59,726 nucleotides of DNA from assembly GCA_002840055.1 (NCBI GenBank), contig PGZJ01000011.1:1-59726 (forward strand), written 5' to 3'. The notes under the pieces are model-generated. The model was given only the letters and a program-made list of their open reading frames with translations, was not told the origin of the DNA and made no database searches. Below, piece by piece: positions 56,800-59,726 of this stretch. Every line of letters begins with the position of its first letter. The first letter of the stretch is position 1. Origin of the DNA: Gammaproteobacteria bacterium HGW-Gammaproteobacteria-11. Its GTDB lineage: Bacteria > Pseudomonadota > Gammaproteobacteria > Pseudomonadales > Pseudomonadaceae. The translations under genes were made by a program, and so were the position numbers.

Positions 56800-57504
56800 A
56801 TGTTGCAGTTAGTGACCTTTGATCTGGATAACACCCTGTGGGAAACCGAATCCGTGGTAGCCAGCGCCGAACGCACGCTGATGGCCTGGTTTGCCGAGCA
56901 TGCCCCCCTGTTTGTCGAGCGACTCGACAGCGAGGCACGCAAGGCGCTGAGGCATGAGGTGCTGGCCAGCGACCCGGCGCTGCGCCACCGGGTGACCGAC
57001 TTCCGCCTGGCGGTGATGAAGCTTGGCCTGTTGCGCGCCGGCTATGCCGAGGAGCAGGCCAGCGAGTTGACCCGCCGCGGCTTTGAGGTCTTTCTCGAGG
57101 GCCGCCACGCGGTGACCTTTTTTCCGCATGCCGAACGGCTGCTGCAGGGGCTGTCAGAGAACTACCAACTGGCCAGCATCTCCAACGGCAATGCCGATGT
57201 CCGCAAGCTGGGGCTGGACAAGTATTTCAGTGTGATTGTGTCAGCGGATGAAGTCGGCTTGAGCAAGCCCGACCCGGCGCCCTTTCTCACCGCCCTGCAG
57301 CGCGCTGGCGTCGAACCGCAGCGAGCCCTGCATATCGGTGATCACCCCGAGGATGACATCCAGGGTGCACGCGGAGTCGGCATGCATGCCCTGTGGTTCA
57401 ATCGGCACGGCGCGGAGTGGCCACTGAGCCTGCAGCCCGATGGCGAAGTACGCTGCCTGGGCGATATCCCGGACTGGATAGAGCGCTTCAAGGCAAACCG
57501 CTGA
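56800..57504 (+). CDS. HAD-superfamily hydrolase
   Basis: 234 aa. HAD motifs in order: I FDLDNTLWE (nucleophile Asp10 region), II SISNGNAD, III lysine in GLSKPDPAPF, IV HIGDHPEDDIQGA. A helical cap lies between motifs I and II. Resembles YigB, the FMN phosphatase / 5-amino-6-(5-phosphoribitylamino)uracil phosphatase usually encoded behind xerC in gammaproteobacteria, so a riboflavin-pathway phosphatase is a reasonable inference. It starts 2 bp after xerC. Confidence 0.85.
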   Translation: MLQLVTFDLDNTLWETESVVASAERTLMAWFAEHAPLFVERLDSEARKALRHEVLASDPALRHRVTDFRLAVMKLGLLRAGYAEEQASELTRRGFEVFLEGRHAVTFFPHAERLLQGLSENYQLASISNGNADVRKLGLDKYFSVIVSADEVGLSKPDPAPFLTALQRAGVEPQRALHIGDHPEDDIQGARGVGMHALWFNRHGAEWPLSLQPDGEVRCLGDIPDWIERFKANR

Positions 57505-57535
57505 GCCCGGCAAAGAGCCGCTTTAAGCGCAGGCG

Positions 57536-57559
57536 AGGCAACGGCTGCAACTGTTGCCT
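57536..57559. terminator. Hairpin between HAD and sutA genes
   Basis: AGGCAAC and GTTGCCT form a 7-bp stem with a 10-nt loop in the 69-bp convergent gap. Weak but correctly placed for ending both transcripts; no U-tract seen. Confidence 0.45.
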
Positions 57560-57573
57560 GCCATAAACCAACC

Positions 57574-57882
57574 TCAGATGGGCCGGCTGCCGTATTTGCT
57601 GTCAGGCTTCTTTGGCGGGTCACCGACGACGTTGTCATCCACGGCAACAACCTTGCCGCCCTTGGCCAGAAACTCTGCAATCTGCCGCTCAAGCATTTCC
57701 CGCTCACGGGCCTTGGCCTCAACCGACAGGCCTTCCAACGGATCACTCTCGGCCGCCGCCGACTTCTTGCGCGGCTTGCTCGCCGGCTCGTCGTCGTTTT
57801 CTACCTCATCCGGCAAATCATCGGCATCACTGCCGTCATCGACACTGTCCAGCTCGTCGTCTTCAATATCGTCGTCGCTCAT
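57574..57882 (-). CDS. sutA: RNA polymerase-associated transcription factor SutA
   Basis: 102 aa from the ATG at 57882. A very acidic, presumably disordered N-terminus (MSDDDIEDDELDSVDDG...) precedes a short helix EAKAREREMLERQIAEFLAKG and a conserved tail VVGDPPKKPDSKYGSRPI that I recall from P. aeruginosa SutA. SutA binds RNA polymerase and raises transcription of rRNA and other genes during slow growth. Its place beside amtB-glnK is also the P. aeruginosa arrangement. Confidence 0.88.
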   Translation of the reverse strand: MSDDDIEDDELDSVDDGSDADDLPDEVENDDEPASKPRKKSAAAESDPLEGLSVEAKAREREMLERQIAEFLAKGGKVVAVDDNVVGDPPKKPDSKYGSRPI

Positions 57883-57995
57883 GCATGCCCCTCCTACAGG
57901 AAACAGGCTATATATAGCGTAACAGGGGGATTTGGCTAGTATCTGGACAAAGTATTTTTCACCTGCCGCGCCTCCCGCATGGCGCAGATAACGAA

Positions 57996-58019
57996 ACAGG
58001 GCGCCCGAAGGCGCCCTGT
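57996..58019 (-). terminator. Rho-independent terminator of amtB
   Basis: On the minus strand ACAGGGCGCC, loop TTCG (a stable UUCG tetraloop), GGCGCCCTGT, then TTTCGTT. It lies 28 bp behind amtB. Confidence 0.8.
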
Positions 58020-58046
58020 CTTGTCGTGCCGTGTTGCTCAGCCAGC

Positions 58047-59297
<1,251 letters not shown>

Positions 59298-59350
59298 AAT
59301 AAGCCCCCCATATAGGCTTAGTTACTGCATTCAGTGAACGAACTGACTGG

Positions 59351-59725
<375 letters not shown>

Positions 59726-59726
59726 A

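Overview
The window looks like chromosomal DNA of a Pseudomonas-type gammaproteobacterium, probably from the Halopseudomonas / marine Pseudomonas side of the family. This is inferred from protein content and gene order and was not checked by a search. The spuI-spuABCDEFGH block and the cyaA-cyaY-lysA-dapF-xerC-sutA-amtB-glnK block match, as I remember them, the gene orders of P. aeruginosa PAO1. The window is almost fully coding, with no tRNA, rRNA, prophage, insertion sequence or CRISPR array visible.

Layout. 225-10932: polyamine uptake and gamma-glutamyl catabolism (spuI divergent from spuABCDEFGH). 11062-17233: a TetR regulator with two palindromic operators, a GXWXG/DUF4334 exported protein, a class V aminotransferase, a VC0807-type membrane protein, a Ca2+/Na+ antiporter and a chemoreceptor. 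17288-25414: acyl-CoA ligase, a two-gene RND pump, a histidine-free CsoR/FrmR-family regulator and an SPFH/NfeD pair. 25780-33451: secreted lipase with its foldase, two small unknowns, the ydbH-ynbE-ydbL envelope lipid-transport operon and a phospholipase D-type enzyme. 33586-37024: MarR-gabD-gabT. 37309-39399: a PqqU/YncD-like TonB receptor. 39759-46255: an MFS transporter, kauB, and the bauA-bauC-bauB beta-alanine genes. 46414-48318: fabY. 48396-59689: GST, then the conserved cyaA to glnK core block.

The genes fit a nitrogen-scavenging theme. SpuD/E/F/G/H import putrescine and spermidine. SpuI/SpuB glutamylate them, SpuC or KauB oxidise or transaminate the intermediates, and SpuA releases GABA. 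GabT/GabD take GABA to succinate. BauA/BauC handle beta-alanine, which arises from propyl-polyamines. GlnK/AmtB sit at the far end as the ammonium-sensing and ammonium-uptake module. Loci that I recall as scattered in PAO1 (spu, gabDT, kauB, bau) lie within 46 kb here.

The most unusual material is non-coding. (1) A tandem array of four exactly 90-bp units lies between two convergent genes; each unit carries three potential hairpins, one with compensatory base changes. (2) Two large hairpin elements have unrelated 28-30 bp arms but share a conserved 51-52 nt core that itself contains smaller hairpins. (3) Three loci carry degenerate heptameric GCTTNNN repeats, two of them as inverted pairs. 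(4) A three-copy REP-type cluster lies inside the bau operon. (5) Hairpins punctuate the spu operon junctions.
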